Source: an uncultured Phenylobacterium sp.
Lineage (GTDB): Bacteria > Pseudomonadota > Alphaproteobacteria > Caulobacterales > Caulobacteraceae
Direction: 5' to 3'
Assembly (NCBI GenBank): GCA_945952175.1
Contig: CAMFHW010000258.1
Location: 1 to 6,427 of the forward strand
DNA: 6,427 nt
In this document: positions 5,772 to 6,427 of the stretch, piece by piece
How positions within the stretch are numbered: position 1 is the stretch's first letter
Layout of the letters: the number at the start of each line of letters is the position of its first letter
Program-made: the position numbers and the translations under genes
The notes under the pieces: model-generated
Told to the model about the DNA's origin: nothing
The model's input: only the letters and a program-made list of their open reading frames with translations
Databases searched by the model: none

Positions 5772-6415
5772 GCCGCGATCCTCGCCCTCAGGCCCCCGGC
5801 CAGCAGCCGGACATGCTCGTCCACCACCACCTCCGGCGCGGCCACCTGTGGCGTGAACCACTTGTGCAGCCAGCCGAACGCCCCGGCCATGGCGAGCGCC
5901 ACGCCGTCCAGGTCCACGTCGCGCACGCTGCCCTCGGCCACGCCCTCGCGGGCGGCGTTGGGGAAGCCGTGATGCAGGCGCTGGACCTGGGCCATGATCT
6001 GCGGCCGCGCCTCGGCCGGCAGGGCCTCGACCCCGGCCAGGGGCGCCAGCGGGCTGAACTCGTCGCGCACATTGGCCTCGACCAGCAGGCGCAGGCCGGC
6101 CAGCGACCGCTCGGCCACCGAGCCCCCGGTCAGCTCCACCGCCGCCAGCACCCGGTCGGCCAGGCCGAAGGCGCGGCGATAGCAGCGCGCCACCAGGTCC
6201 GGCTTGTCCGCCAGGTAGTGATAGACCACGCCCTTGGTCGCCCCGACCTCGGCGGCGATCTCGTCCACCGACGTCGCCTCGACGCCCTTGCGGTTGAACA
6301 ACCGCGAAGCCGCGCAGAGCAGGGCCTCCAGCTTCATGGCCTGGGCGTCCTCGCGGTCGAACAGGTTGCCGCGCGGCTGACGCAGCAGGCCCACATCGAG
6401 GGGCTGGAAATCCAT
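5768..6415 (-). CDS. TetR/AcrR-family transcriptional regulator
   Basis: This 215-residue regulator has an N-terminal helix-turn-helix at about residues 29-75: KLEALLCAASRLFNRKGVEA, then SVDEIAAEVGATKGVVYHYLADKPDLV, with the recognition helix around Ala59-Tyr67. This is the classic TetR signature. The remainder is a helical ligand-binding and dimerisation domain, which is too variable to give a ligand. The leader PRGNLFDRED before the first helix is a common form in some TetR proteins of alpha- and betaproteobacteria. Its stop overlaps the start of the serine hydrolase gene by ATGA, so the two are one transcription unit and the hydrolase, or the pathway it serves, is the likely target. ATG 6415 is only 12 bases from the window end; the frame stays open upstream, so the true start could be further out. 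The promoter and operator lie outside the window. Confidence 0.93.
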   Translation of the reverse strand: MDFQPLDVGLLRQPRGNLFDREDAQAMKLEALLCAASRLFNRKGVEATSVDEIAAEVGATKGVVYHYLADKPDLVARCYRRAFGLADRVLAAVELTGGSVAERSLAGLRLLVEANVRDEFSPLAPLAGVEALPAEARPQIMAQVQRLHHGFPNAAREGVAEGSVRDVDLDGVALAMAGAFGWLHKWFTPQVAAPEVVVDEHVRLLAGGLRARIAA

Positions 6416-6427
6416 CGCCGCCTTCGG

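Noticed and set aside
5772..5861. Upstream start for the serine hydrolase
   Set aside because: It would overlap the TetR gene by over 90 bases, and the added residues are non-conserved Gly/Ala-rich sequence; the ATGA start has a good ribosome site.
4791..5972. Long plus-strand open frame (393 residues)
   Set aside because: It is antisense to the serine hydrolase, whose catalytic motifs are clear, and it has no family features.

Overview
The window looks like a piece of a draft-assembly contig from a GC-rich alphaproteobacterium. Caulobacterales (Caulobacter/Phenylobacterium type) is my best guess, from the strong G/C third-position bias, the style of the TetR and serine hydrolase proteins, and the autotransporter-type surface protein. 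That placement is inference; no rRNA or other marker gene is present. The first 51 bases are not genomic. They are an uncut Illumina Nextera library end: a P7 fragment, an 8-base index, the Read 2 adapter and the 19-base mosaic end. The contig therefore really begins at base 52.

Layout. (1) 52-583, minus strand: the N-terminal 177 codons of a secreted, repeat-containing protein of autotransporter-passenger type, cut off by the adapter. (2) 584-824: a divergent, locally AT-rich intergenic region with a near-perfect 12-bp direct repeat and a 12-bp palindrome. (3) 825-1436, plus strand: a small EF-hand protein with two canonical calcium loops and a His-rich segment. (4) 1437-1562: a convergent gap with two hairpins, one beside each stop codon. 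(5) 4547-1563, minus strand: a likely operon, in transcription order a Met/His/Pro-rich Spy/LTXXQ-family periplasmic protein, an OmpR-family response regulator and a membrane histidine kinase. (6) 6415-4647, minus strand: a TetR/AcrR regulator overlapping by ATGA a serine hydrolase of the class C beta-lactamase / family VIII esterase type.

How the genes may work together. The Spy-like protein, regulator and kinase form an envelope-sensing module resembling CpxP-CpxR-CpxA in logic. The kinase has a long, Pro/Gly/Met-rich periplasmic sensor and an unusually degenerate G1 ATP-binding box. The TetR-hydrolase pair is a separate, translationally coupled unit, probably a local regulator and its target. 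The EF-hand protein and the autotransporter fragment share a divergent control region and both carry Asp/Gly-rich calcium-type loops.

I see no CRISPR array, tRNA, rRNA, integrase or genuine insertion sequence. Nothing here convinces me of a wholly new system. The best leads are the unusual kinase, its Spy-like partner and the adapter artefact, which creates false proteins on both strands.
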